Assembly: GCF_003173335.1 (NCBI RefSeq)
Contig: NZ_QGMZ01000019.1
Location: forward strand, 27,538 to 91,537
Direction: 5' to 3'
Length of the DNA: 64,000 nucleotides
Source: Methanospirillum stamsii
Lineage (GTDB): Archaea > Halobacteriota > Methanomicrobia > Methanomicrobiales > Methanospirillaceae
Every line of letters starts with the position of its first letter. The first letter of the stretch is position 1. Shown in pieces: positions 19,638 to 28,749 of the stretch. The notes beneath the pieces are model-generated. The model saw only the letters and a list, made by a program, of their open reading frames with translations, did no database searches and was not told where the DNA came from. Both the position numbers and the translations under genes were made by a program.

Positions 19638-21191
19638 TCATGATCCAACAATCCAGGAGTCAATATTCCGTGTCTTCGGGTTGAAAATTATCCCTATCTC
19701 GATTATCTTCCGGGAATCTTTCCGATATTTCTCTGCATAGCCACGGTTTTGTATCTGCTTAAGAGGATTTTGAATCCCGGTTTTTTCAGGTAGACCTACC
19801 TTAAACTCAAATATCCAGATAAAATCAGATGTTTTAACCGTAAGATCAATCCGGCCCCTGTTTGTTGTATCTTCGGGAATTACCTCAAACCCAAGACTTG
19901 CCATAAGTGAATACACCAGGCCGGACCAGTATCCCTCGAACTTTGACAAGGAATTATTCCTATACCAATCATGGGGAATCGAAGCAAAAAAAGCCTGAAG
20001 CTTGTGATGCAATCCGTCAATATCACCTAAAATCAGTATCTTTCGAATATCCAGGTTTGAAAGAGGTTCATTATCCGTTTTCAGGAGCGAAAGAATGCTC
20101 CTGTTGAATGATTCTTTCACCTCCCGGTTTGGAAATCCAAGAGTATACCAGGTACCCTCTTCCGGATTGCTCCTCCATGATGTGATCGTAAGATACCCTG
20201 CCTGGAAGAGAAGGGTTTCAAGACGGATATGATCAGGATCAAATGATCCCAGCAGGTCATCACTCGCAATAAGGCCCTCATATTCAGCCGGAACTCTCGG
20301 ATTTGCCTGCCATAAACTGATTAGAAATGAAGGGGTTCCGGTTTCGAACCAATAGGGTTTAAAAAGACCTGAATCAAAATACAGAAGAATATCAAAGGGA
20401 TTGTACACCGACTCACCGGTCCAGGAATACCCATCATACCATTCACGAACCAATTCAGAGTTTTTTTCTGCGTACCATGATGAGAAGTTCTTTCGGAGAT
20501 CTTCCTTTGTATATCCACAAATAGACGAATACCTGCTATCAAGAGTAATATCCTTGAGATTATTCAACCCGGAGAATATGCCTGTTCTGACAAATTTCGA
20601 CACCCCGGTTAGAAAAACAAACCGGATATGAGAATCTAGAGGTTTTATGACACCATAAAAATCCCGAAGAATATCACGCATTTCAGCCGCTTTTGATGGA
20701 TGATTAAGGACATCGAGGATTGGTTTGTCATATTCATCAACCAGGATGACTACCTGCTGGCCGGTTTGTGCATGAATGTGCCTTACTATTGCAGCAAAAC
20801 GACCCCCGGGTGATGACTCATGAGGGAAACATTTCCACTCCCGGGCCCATGATGTAAGAAATTCATCTATTCCTGCTTTAAGCTCATCTCCGGATCGGGG
20901 AGACGAGAATGACCAGTCAATCTTCAGGACAGGATTCTTACGGTTCCAGTCCCAGGCAGCAATAGGGGTATCCAGGAACAATCCTGAGAATAAATCACGA
21001 CGTCCCAAAAAAGCACAATGCAATGTGTCAATCAGAAGACTCTTGCCAAATCGACGGGGACGGGAAAGAAAATAATATTTTCCTGACTGGATTAGTGAAT
21101 GTAAGAGCGGTGTTTTATCAACATAAACATACCCACCGGTTCTCATTTCAACAAAAGACTGGATACCGATGGGAAGTTTCAGATTTGACAT
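19638..21191 (-). CDS. AAA-ATPase-like / PD-(D/E)XK nuclease family protein (DUF1703 type)
   Basis: A 517-residue protein of a family often present in many copies in methanogens and gut bacteria. The N-terminus has GIQSFVEMRTGGYVYVDKT, then a P-loop-like RPRRFGKSLL (residues 44-53) and a Walker B-like VVILVDEYDKPI. The C-terminus has a PDDEXK_9-type nuclease core, with GRIDL and IFEFKVG supplying the D...ExK residues. The family's role is not established; defence or mobile-element functions have been suggested. It sits beside decayed toxin-antitoxin genes, and both domain signatures are intact. The start is ATG 21191. Confidence 0.85.
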   Translation of the reverse strand: MSNLKLPIGIQSFVEMRTGGYVYVDKTPLLHSLIQSGKYYFLSRPRRFGKSLLIDTLHCAFLGRRDLFSGLFLDTPIAAWDWNRKNPVLKIDWSFSSPRSGDELKAGIDEFLTSWAREWKCFPHESSPGGRFAAIVRHIHAQTGQQVVILVDEYDKPILDVLNHPSKAAEMRDILRDFYGVIKPLDSHIRFVFLTGVSKFVRTGIFSGLNNLKDITLDSRYSSICGYTKEDLRKNFSSWYAEKNSELVREWYDGYSWTGESVYNPFDILLYFDSGLFKPYWFETGTPSFLISLWQANPRVPAEYEGLIASDDLLGSFDPDHIRLETLLFQAGYLTITSWRSNPEEGTWYTLGFPNREVKESFNRSILSLLKTDNEPLSNLDIRKILILGDIDGLHHKLQAFFASIPHDWYRNNSLSKFEGYWSGLVYSLMASLGFEVIPEDTTNRGRIDLTVKTSDFIWIFEFKVGLPEKTGIQNPLKQIQNRGYAEKYRKDSRKIIEIGIIFNPKTRNIDSWIVGS

Positions 21192-21380
21192 TCTCGTATT
21201 AATTATTGCTCCGGTTTTATGTAAAATTTAGTATTTGCAATACATTCTTTCAAAAATTTCTAACTAAAATTCTCACCGGGCAATCGATCTGTTTAAACCA
21301 TATCATGACAGGAATTAATGTACTTCCAGCTTCTATGTCGCTGTGATTACTCATATAGAACTCATTAACCGGGGAAATCT

Positions 21381-22607
21381 ATGGGAACATATTCAAACAT
21401 AAAAGGTCTATCAGATGTCGATGTTTCTGGAAAAACAGTCCTTCTTCGGGTTGATTTTAACTCACCCATTGACCCGATCACCGGCGCTATACTCGATGAC
21501 AAACGATTCCGGGAGCACCTCTATACCATAAAGGCACTTAACGGGGCAAAAACCATCATTGTTACACACCAGAGCAGACCGGGAAAAAAGGATTTTACCT
21601 CCCTTGTTTCACATGCCCAAAGATTATCAGAACTGCTTGGAAAAGAGATCAAATTTGTAGATGACATCTTTGGTTCGAATGCGCAGGATGTCGTGAAAAA
21701 GGCACAAATCGGTGATGTCATTCTGCTTGAAAATGTCAGGTTCAATGCAGAGGAGAACCTGAAACTCTCCGGAGAAGATTCGGCTAAAACCGTTCTTATA
21801 AAAAATCTTGCCCGAATGGGAGATATATTCATTAATGATGCATTTGGAACCGCTCATCGCTCACAACCAACCATCGTGGGACTTCCGGAGGTTCTTCCTG
21901 CGATTGCAGGCCTTCTTATGGAACGGGAAGTTGAAAACCTTTCCAAGGTTTTTACCGGAGCACCCCGTCCTGTAACATTTATCCTCGGGGGGACAAAAGT
22001 TGACGATTCCATTGATGTAGCCCGCCATGTATTAATGAATGGGATCGCTGATTATGTCCTTGCCGTTGGTGTCGTTGCCAACATCTTCCTTGCTGCCAGA
22101 GACTTTTCTATTGGAAAACCCTCCATGGACCTCATTGAACAACTGGGCTATACCGGACAGATTGATATTGCCCGTGACATTTACTCGCGATTTAAGGAAA
22201 AGATTGTCATGCCGGAAGATGTCGCTATCCGGAAAGACGGGAAGCGTGTTGAAGTCGCAATCCAGGATATGCCAGATGACTGTCCCATTCTTGATATCAG
22301 TGCAGCAGGTCTTATTCCCTGTCTCGAAATAATAAAAAAATCTCACACAGTTGTCCTGAATGGACCTGCAGGGCTTTTTGAAGAAGAAGAATTTTCCCAA
22401 GGTACCATTGAAATAATTAAAGCAGCATCAGAAGCAGAATTTTCAGTAGTAGGTGGCGGTCATACCGCAGCAGCAATAGAGAAAATGGGATATGACTCCC
22501 GTTTTACCCATATTTCTACCGGAGGAGGAGCCTGTATTGAATTTTTAACCGGTAAAAAACTTCCGGCCATTGCTGCTCTTGAAAAAAGTTCTCAAAGATT
22601 TGCCTGA
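21381..22607 (+). CDS. pgk: Phosphoglycerate kinase
   Basis: A 408-residue archaeal-type phosphoglycerate kinase that interconverts 1,3-bisphosphoglycerate plus ADP with 3-phosphoglycerate plus ATP; in methanogens it works mainly in gluconeogenesis. Signatures include TVLLRVDFNSPIDP, the substrate-binding HQSRPG and DAFGTAHRSQPT, ILGGTKVDDSI, and the nucleotide-binding VVGGGHTAAAIEKMG with STGGGACIEFL near the end. The start is ATG 21381, 14 bases after CCGGGG. It is separated by 62 bases from the next gene. Confidence 0.97.
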   Translation: MGTYSNIKGLSDVDVSGKTVLLRVDFNSPIDPITGAILDDKRFREHLYTIKALNGAKTIIVTHQSRPGKKDFTSLVSHAQRLSELLGKEIKFVDDIFGSNAQDVVKKAQIGDVILLENVRFNAEENLKLSGEDSAKTVLIKNLARMGDIFINDAFGTAHRSQPTIVGLPEVLPAIAGLLMEREVENLSKVFTGAPRPVTFILGGTKVDDSIDVARHVLMNGIADYVLAVGVVANIFLAARDFSIGKPSMDLIEQLGYTGQIDIARDIYSRFKEKIVMPEDVAIRKDGKRVEVAIQDMPDDCPILDISAAGLIPCLEIIKKSHTVVLNGPAGLFEEEEFSQGTIEIIKAASEAEFSVVGGGHTAAAIEKMGYDSRFTHISTGGGACIEFLTGKKLPAIAALEKSSQRFA

Positions 22608-22669
22608 TAACAGGTATCAAAAAGCAAACTTATTTTTCTCTGCTGCTGACTTTTCTGCAGCATATACCT

Positions 22670-23602
22670 ATGACAGGAGATTTGATACAGCTGAACCATA
22701 TTGCTCTTTATGTTACCAACCTCGAGCGAAGTATCCGGTTTTATGAGGATATTCTGCATATGCAGGCTTTTGGTCCGGTCCATCTCGGATCGATATCCAC
22801 CAGCGGGCAACTTATCGGAAAGGCAGTATCAGGTGGTCACGGACTTTTAAAAGGAATAATTGGTGGCATCTCATCCAGAGCAGTTAAAGACCAGTATACG
22901 GATATTGCTCTTCTTTCATCCACTGGCTCCGGATATGATATTCTCCTTATCCAGGAACGGCATCCTGATTCAGATAATACAAAATCAGTTGATGGGAAGA
23001 CGATATTCGGATTTTCATGTACACTCTCACCATCTGTTGATATGGAAATTCTTGGATGGGATCTTCATCAGGCAGAGGCAAATTTTGAATGGGGAGATCC
23101 CGGACTTGATGGAACGGTATTTACAGAGGATGCTCAGTATCACTCACTCTATGTCAAGGACCCGGAGGGAAGGATTATTGAATTAAAGCCGGACACAGAA
23201 AATACAAAAACTGGGGGTTTTATCACCAGTCTTGACTCAATAATCCTTCATGTGACCTATCCGGATATCAGTAAAAAGTACTACCTTGAAGAATTACACT
23301 TCCGGATTGATTCGGATTCAGGCAATAAAATTACAGGAAAACGAATTATTTCGCTAACTAACCAGTCAGGGAAAAGATGCGTAACCCTCTATGGTCTGAC
23401 AACACCGGATGGAAATCCTGTGCAGACTGGAGGATATGGACTGGATCATTTTGCCCTCTCCGGTTTGGAGGAGAAGGGAGAGAAAAATTATCCTGGACTG
23501 GATTTAAAAATGGATCCGGATACCTTGCAGGAAAAAACAAATTCTTCCTATATCCATGATAGCGATGGATACTGGATTGAATGCTGCCAATATCAGGAAT
23601 AA
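22670..23602 (+). CDS. VOC-superfamily protein (glyoxalase/extradiol dioxygenase fold)
   Basis: A 310-residue protein made of two vicinal-oxygen-chelate modules. The first begins LNHIALYVTNLERSIRFYEDIL and the second begins LDSIILHVTYPDISKKYYLEEL. Later segments HSLYVKDPEGRIIELKPD and DHFALSG, with DSDGYWIECCQ near the end, provide candidate metal ligands of the His/Glu type. The architecture resembles CatE/YfiE-like catechol-2,3-dioxygenases, but an oxygenase role is unlikely in a strict anaerobe, so the substrate is unknown. It lies between pgk and the solo cas1 gene on the same strand. Confidence 0.75.
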   Translation: MTGDLIQLNHIALYVTNLERSIRFYEDILHMQAFGPVHLGSISTSGQLIGKAVSGGHGLLKGIIGGISSRAVKDQYTDIALLSSTGSGYDILLIQERHPDSDNTKSVDGKTIFGFSCTLSPSVDMEILGWDLHQAEANFEWGDPGLDGTVFTEDAQYHSLYVKDPEGRIIELKPDTENTKTGGFITSLDSIILHVTYPDISKKYYLEELHFRIDSDSGNKITGKRIISLTNQSGKRCVTLYGLTTPDGNPVQTGGYGLDHFALSGLEEKGEKNYPGLDLKMDPDTLQEKTNSSYIHDSDGYWIECCQYQE

Positions 23603-23626
23603 TCGTTCCTGATTTTAAGAAATTCT

Positions 23627-24559
23627 ATGAAAACAGGAAACTGGAAAATTGTAGGCGGATTTGGTGCACACATCAAATCAAACCGGACAGAATTAATCAT
23701 TCAGCATAAGGGAATAATAAAAGAAACTCCAATAAATGAAATCTCTCATTTGGTAATTTTTGGTGGCCACAACATCCAGACTTCCACGATTACCACTCTT
23801 ATCAAGGAAGGAGTTTTCATCTCTTTTTGTGAATCTGATGGGGAACCGGTAGGGTATATGGCCCCTTATGATTATTCATCATTCAGGGAAATCCAGGAAC
23901 TTCAGAAATCAGTTGCTCCATATTCATACGCATTTACCTGTGCTCTCGGATCCATCAGAACAAGAATTCTCACAATTGAAAAATATGCCGAAATATTCGG
24001 GCCGGATATCATTTATTCAGGTGAACTGGATCTTTTGTCAGGGTACAGTAAAGAACTGGAAAATATGGTCCGGATTGAAGAACTTCGAAGAATCGAGAAG
24101 CTTGTTCGTGATATGTATTATGAAATAATCAGCAGGTTTATTGATCCATCCTTGCATTTTAAAAGAAGAACGGTTAGACCATATTCAGATCCGGTAAATG
24201 CAATACTGTCGTTTGGATACGGAATGCTTTCTTCTGCATTTACCCGGGCTGTTGTTGGGGGTTATTTAGACCCATCAGCCGGATTTTTGAACAGAGGGAA
24301 CCAGGCATTAGTGCAGGACCTCATTAATTGCTGGAAATGTGAAATGATTGATAAAGCAGCAATAGAATTTATCAGATCCGACGATTTTAACGTAAAAGGA
24401 TACGAAATTTCACACGGACGATGTATCCTGAAAGAGGATATAATTCAGCAGTTAATTACCATTTTTTCGAGTACCATCAACCCGGATCTCATTGATTCAC
24501 AGGTGGAAAATCTTATTCAGGCATTAAAAGGAGAATCACAATTTTCAATTCTCCGATAA
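23627..24559 (+). CDS. cas1: Stand-alone Cas1-like protein
   Basis: A 310-residue Cas1-family protein, normally the CRISPR integrase. Visible features are an N-terminal beta domain (EISHLVIFGGHNIQTSTI) and a helical C-terminal domain with RPYSDPVNAILSFGYGMLS, then GYLDPSAGFLN and ALVQDLIN. Of the usual metal ligands, Glu157 (RIEKLVRDMYYE) and Asp231 (VQDLI) are present, but the histidine of the usual GxLH motif is Asn222. No cas2, other cas gene or CRISPR array lies in the window. It begins 24 bases after the VOC gene, suggesting co-transcription. It may be a Cas1-solo protein with altered or lost integrase activity. Confidence 0.88.
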   Translation: MKTGNWKIVGGFGAHIKSNRTELIIQHKGIIKETPINEISHLVIFGGHNIQTSTITTLIKEGVFISFCESDGEPVGYMAPYDYSSFREIQELQKSVAPYSYAFTCALGSIRTRILTIEKYAEIFGPDIIYSGELDLLSGYSKELENMVRIEELRRIEKLVRDMYYEIISRFIDPSLHFKRRTVRPYSDPVNAILSFGYGMLSSAFTRAVVGGYLDPSAGFLNRGNQALVQDLINCWKCEMIDKAAIEFIRSDDFNVKGYEISHGRCILKEDIIQQLITIFSSTINPDLIDSQVENLIQALKGESQFSILR

Positions 24560-24766
24560 TCAGATGAGCTGACAAGTTCTTTTTTGCGATAATGACAGCA
24601 GCAGGTCATTATCATTTTTCACATTATATTTTCTTCACAGTATATGTTTTTTTTAATATTTTTCGTTGTATTTTATATTTTGTAATATATAGCATAATAA
24701 GGTTTATTATATGAATGTTGTGATCCAGAAAAATTAATAAAATAATAATAGAATTATAAAAATAAA

Positions 24767-26122
24767 TTATATAAAAGAGGATATACAGGAGAGCAGTTCT
24801 GTTTCAAAACTCTTTGCAAACGCCTCATCTATTGATTCAACATATAATCTGACCAGTGGCTCGGTTCCTGATGGCCGGATGAGAGCCCAGGCATCTTTAC
24901 GGTCGATTCGTATTCCATCAACCAGGTTCAGCGAGTCTTGAGCGAATTTTTCTTTAACGGCAGCAAGAATCTGTTCTGCATTCTTTGTATGGAATTTATG
25001 TTTAAGCATAACAGAAGGAGGAAGAGCATCAACAAGAGATGATAACGGCTGTTTTTTGTTTGCAAGGAGTATCACCATCATCGCTGCGGTCATTCCTCCA
25101 TCCCTGCAGAACTGGTGATTCGGATAAATAAGCCCGCCATTTCCTTCACCGCCAAAAACCACCGGTTTTCCTTCTGAAAGAAGTGCCCTCATCCGACGTG
25201 CAACATAGATACTGCCAACAGCAGTGTAATCGACCATGCAGCCATGAGGAGAGATAACAGTTTCAATAAGCCGTGAGGTGCTGACCGGAGTTACCAGTAC
25301 ACCTTTTTTATTGGAACAGATATATTCGGCAACAAGAGCAAATTCCTTATTTTCCTCAACAAACCGGCCTTTATCGTCAATGAATACTGCCCGATCAGCA
25401 TCCCCGTCGTGAGCAACTCCGAATGCTGCACCGGTTGAAACAACCATGTCAGCCAGTGGAGCGAGCCCTTCTATGGAGGGTTCCGGGTCCCGGGCGGGGA
25501 AATTTCCATCAGGATAGGCATTGAGAGTAAAAACCTGACAACCGATTGACTTTAAAATTTCCGCGGTTGTCCGGAAAGCTGCACCACAACCAGGATCGAT
25601 GACAACTTTCATCCCCTCCCCAATCTTCTCCGGAACTTTTTTGACGACTCCTTCGATATACTTTGTAACCAGGTCACCTTCAGGGATTATCACCCCGACA
25701 TCCTTCCATTCTTTCAGATCAAAATTGTAAGAAAAGACACGTTCTTCTATCTCGATGGATGCTTCATCATCCATTTCAGTCCCATCTTTTTCGATAACCT
25801 TAACCCCATTATATTCACCCGGATTATGGGATGCAGTAATTACCACTCCGGCACTGTACCGGTTCATGACAATGTACTGAAGAGCGGGCGTTGGAAGAAT
25901 TCCACAATCAATGACATCACAGCCTGTTGCCATAAGACCTGCTTTCATTGCATTAATTAATGCAGGCCCTGAGGTCCTGGTATCCATACCAACAGCAATA
26001 GTCCCAGGGCGCATTGACCCGACCGCCATTCCAATCTTCATAACAAGGTCCGGAGTAATCAGTTCGCCAACAATACCCCGGACTCCGTTTGTTCCAAATA
26101 ATTGCTTCTTCTTTTCAGACAT
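24767..26122 (-). CDS. glmM: Phosphoglucosamine mutase / phosphohexomutase
   Basis: A 451-residue alpha-D-phosphohexomutase, probably converting glucosamine-6-phosphate to glucosamine-1-phosphate for UDP-GlcNAc synthesis. All four family motifs are present: LFGTNGVRG at the N-terminus, the phosphoserine loop TASHNPGEYNG, the metal loop DGDADRAVFID and the sugar loop GGEGNGG. The phosphate-binding RPSGTEPLVRLYVE is near the C-terminus. Phosphomannomutase activity is the main alternative. It overlaps the upstream DUF5806 gene by one base (TAATG), so the two probably form an operon. Confidence 0.92.
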   Translation of the reverse strand: MSEKKKQLFGTNGVRGIVGELITPDLVMKIGMAVGSMRPGTIAVGMDTRTSGPALINAMKAGLMATGCDVIDCGILPTPALQYIVMNRYSAGVVITASHNPGEYNGVKVIEKDGTEMDDEASIEIEERVFSYNFDLKEWKDVGVIIPEGDLVTKYIEGVVKKVPEKIGEGMKVVIDPGCGAAFRTTAEILKSIGCQVFTLNAYPDGNFPARDPEPSIEGLAPLADMVVSTGAAFGVAHDGDADRAVFIDDKGRFVEENKEFALVAEYICSNKKGVLVTPVSTSRLIETVISPHGCMVDYTAVGSIYVARRMRALLSEGKPVVFGGEGNGGLIYPNHQFCRDGGMTAAMMVILLANKKQPLSSLVDALPPSVMLKHKFHTKNAEQILAAVKEKFAQDSLNLVDGIRIDRKDAWALIRPSGTEPLVRLYVESIDEAFAKSFETELLSCISSFI

Positions 26123-26733
26123 TAGGCATCTTGTGTTAAATCATCAGGATTAAGACCTGGATTTTCTATCTGCTCTTCTTCTGGTTGAGATTCGGATTTC
26201 TTTCTTTTTTCCTGTTTTTCTTTTAACTGTTCCTCACGAATTTTCAGGAGACGAGATGATGCAAGAGCAACATGGCGCATTACCTCAGTAACGCGATCTT
26301 CTATCTCTATTTCATCATCGACCTCAATAGAAGTACTCTCAATCTCCATGAGAAACCGGGCTACTTCACTAACCTCGAATAATAAATCATCCAGTTCTTC
26401 CGGGGTGTAAAAACCACACATTGCCCCGTACAAAAAAGTAGCTCCTGCTTTACTGACTTTCTTTTTAAAAGAACTCCGGGCCTGGTTTACTGCCTGCGGA
26501 GTATACGTTCCGGTCATAAATGGGACCAGTTCAGGAAGATTTTTCCCGATATATGTCATTTCAGCACCGGATGAAGTCTGAAAATCTGAACATAACCTGG
26601 AGATTGCCCATTCCCTGGCAGTAATGAATGTCCTCTTCCGAAGAAACTGGTTTACCTGGGAGTATGATGCACCGTCAACCTTCCTGAACTTGTGATACTT
26701 TGTTGGATCCCGTGAACGGAATGAAGTTGACAT
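26122..26733 (-). CDS. DUF5806-like conserved archaeal protein
   Basis: A 203-residue protein resembling the DUF5806 family of euryarchaea. I recognise the block KYHKFRKVDGASYSQVNQFL, then FITAREWAISRLCSDF and the LPELVPFMTGTYTPQAVNQA stretch, all well conserved in that family as I recall it. The C-terminal 45 residues are a charged, probably disordered tail of Glu, Lys and Gln. The function is unknown. It may be a DNA- or RNA-associated protein, but nothing in the sequence proves this. It is coupled to glmM by TAATG. Confidence 0.7.
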   Translation of the reverse strand: MSTSFRSRDPTKYHKFRKVDGASYSQVNQFLRKRTFITAREWAISRLCSDFQTSSGAEMTYIGKNLPELVPFMTGTYTPQAVNQARSSFKKKVSKAGATFLYGAMCGFYTPEELDDLLFEVSEVARFLMEIESTSIEVDDEIEIEDRVTEVMRHVALASSRLLKIREEQLKEKQEKRKKSESQPEEEQIENPGLNPDDLTQDA

Positions 26734-26844
26734 GAGAAGTACCGTTAGAATTGCCTCACAGATAAGTCCACGGTAAAAAGAATTACCAGATAGACGGGGG
26801 GTTTTTTATATCTGACATACAACATGTATAGGGGTTGTCCCAAA

Positions 26845-26917
26845 GCCCAGATAGTGTAGTGGCCTATCATGTCGGCCTGTCACGCCGACGACTCGGATTC
26901 GAATTCCGATCTGGGCG
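26845..26917 (+). tRNA. tRNA-Asp(GTC)
   Basis: A complete 73-nt cloverleaf. The acceptor GCCCAGA pairs with TCTGGGC, the anticodon stem TCGGC/GCCGA encloses the loop CTGTCAC with anticodon GTC, and the T arm has the loop TTCGAAT. The discriminator is G, as expected for Asp. No CCA is encoded. A TTTTTATAT box lies about 40 bases upstream. No integrated element is seen at this tRNA. Confidence 0.95.
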
Positions 26918-26928
26918 TCTTGTTTTTA

Positions 26929-28749
26929 TCAGTTTTTATCTTCAGTATATCCTCCATATCCAACTCTTATCTCAAATCGTGCTCCCTTTCCTCCTTCTCC
27001 GGTTTCATGGATAGTAATACCAGTAATCGATAGGATCTCTCTGACAAGGAAAAGACCAAGGCCGGTATTACTTCCATATCCCCGTTCAAATACTGTTTCT
27101 TTCAGGTCATCAGGAATCCCGATGCCATCATCTTCACACAAAATACAGACGAAATCGCCATCATGATAGTAGGAAAAACGGATGAGCGATAAAAATTCAC
27201 CACCATGACGGAGAGCATTGTCAATAAGATTGAAAAAAACCCGTTCCAAAAGTGGATCAGCATAGATAATAAGCCCGTATAATTCATTAACAATCCTGAC
27301 TTTTTCTGGAATACCAATTTCCGAAACTCTCTGAACAAGAGTTCCAACATCCTTCCACTCCGGCGAGTGGATACCAAGGTCCTGGTATACACGGGAAAAT
27401 TCTATCTGGTCCTGAATTAACCTGGCAGCATCATTAATAATACTGATAATCTTCTTCGTTTCCAGATCATCATCTGGTTTTCCCAGAAGAGGTACAAGAC
27501 CCAGGATTACAGAAACACGATTTCGAATGTCATGCCGTGTAATACTGGAAAGGAGATTTAATTTTTCATTCGTCCGGATTAATGCCCGTTCCGCCATAAT
27601 CCGGGGAGTGATATCACGCATGCTCTGAATAGCCCCGATGATCTGACCCTTTGAATCATACAAAGGACCAGCCATGGATGAGAAATGTTTTCCCCCTTTG
27701 CCCATCCGGGGAAAAGACTCTTCAATAAATAAGGAATCACCGACTCTGCTCACATCCGGAAAAAACTCCATGACTGCAGTTTCTTTGTTAAGAACAGCAT
27801 TAAGCAGCATTGGCCTTTTTTCCCCATAAAAGGGTATGGCGTACTCATATTTTCCCCGGCCGATGATATCAGAGTCAGGAATCCCTGTGAGTATCTCCAT
27901 GGCATGGTTCCAGAAAATGACCCATCCATCCTTATCAACGACAAACGTCGCATCAGGAAGACGAGAGATGACATCCCGGAGTTGACGCGCTGATTCGCGG
28001 AGAGCTCCACTCTCAACCACCGCCTTCCAGGCAGTCCGCTGCCCGGTTATATCCTGCACATTAAGTGACCAGAATGCATTGACTTTTGTTCTTCCGGAAA
28101 GAATCGTCAGGTTATGAAATGCTGGAAATATGCTCCCATCCTGCCTTACATGATCTAACTCAAATGTGGTGTGTCCGGAATGTAGAGCTTTTTCCAGAAA
28201 TGGAATGAATTGTTTATCAGGATAACCGGAAACTGAGGAAAATGGACTCCTCCCAATGAACCATTCCGGCTCAGTTCCATGCATTGATGAATAGGCAGTA
28301 TTCACATAATCGACAACATCACCTGTCCCTGTCACAATACCGGTACTGGTATTTTCAACAATATTGGCCAGTTTTTGAAGTGATGTCTCAAATTTTTTTC
28401 TTTCAGATATATCTATTGCAAATCCACGAAAACCAATAATGTCAGTTCCGGTCCTGATAGGTGCAGCATATATAACCAGGGGGAATATATCACCATCCTT
28501 CGTAAGACCGGAATATTCCTTCCCGCTTATGGTTTTACCATCCCGGATCATCTGAAGGGACGATAAAAACAACTGATGATCCTCTGAATCGATAAGGTTT
28601 AAAATATGAAGACCTGATTCAAAATCTGTGCTGGAATACCCGGAGATTTCAAACCCCATCTGATTTAGAAAGGTAATATTTCCTTTCATATCACATTCAA
28701 ACACAAATTCCGGAAGGAGGTCTGCAAGTTCCCGGTATTTTTTTTTCAC
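26929..28749 (-). CDS. PAS-PAS-PAS histidine kinase (3' part of a frameshifted gene)
   Basis: A 606-residue signalling part. The PAS domains begin near residues 7, 125 and 255 (FVFECDMKGNITFLNQMGFE, TSTGIVTGTGDVVDYVNTAY, ATFVVDKDGWVIFWNHAME). The phosphoacceptor region LNLLSSITRHDIRNRV is followed by a HATPase_c domain with DDGIGIPDDLKETVFERGYG and TGLGLFLVREI. The frame opens at a GTG inside the poly-A tract and has no convincing start of its own. Its real N-terminus is the adjacent membrane sensor in the other frame. Together they form one kinase of about 970 residues. Confidence 0.85.
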   Translation of the reverse strand: MKKKYRELADLLPEFVFECDMKGNITFLNQMGFEISGYSSTDFESGLHILNLIDSEDHQLFLSSLQMIRDGKTISGKEYSGLTKDGDIFPLVIYAAPIRTGTDIIGFRGFAIDISERKKFETSLQKLANIVENTSTGIVTGTGDVVDYVNTAYSSMHGTEPEWFIGRSPFSSVSGYPDKQFIPFLEKALHSGHTTFELDHVRQDGSIFPAFHNLTILSGRTKVNAFWSLNVQDITGQRTAWKAVVESGALRESARQLRDVISRLPDATFVVDKDGWVIFWNHAMEILTGIPDSDIIGRGKYEYAIPFYGEKRPMLLNAVLNKETAVMEFFPDVSRVGDSLFIEESFPRMGKGGKHFSSMAGPLYDSKGQIIGAIQSMRDITPRIMAERALIRTNEKLNLLSSITRHDIRNRVSVILGLVPLLGKPDDDLETKKIISIINDAARLIQDQIEFSRVYQDLGIHSPEWKDVGTLVQRVSEIGIPEKVRIVNELYGLIIYADPLLERVFFNLIDNALRHGGEFLSLIRFSYYHDGDFVCILCEDDGIGIPDDLKETVFERGYGSNTGLGLFLVREILSITGITIHETGEGGKGARFEIRVGYGGYTEDKN

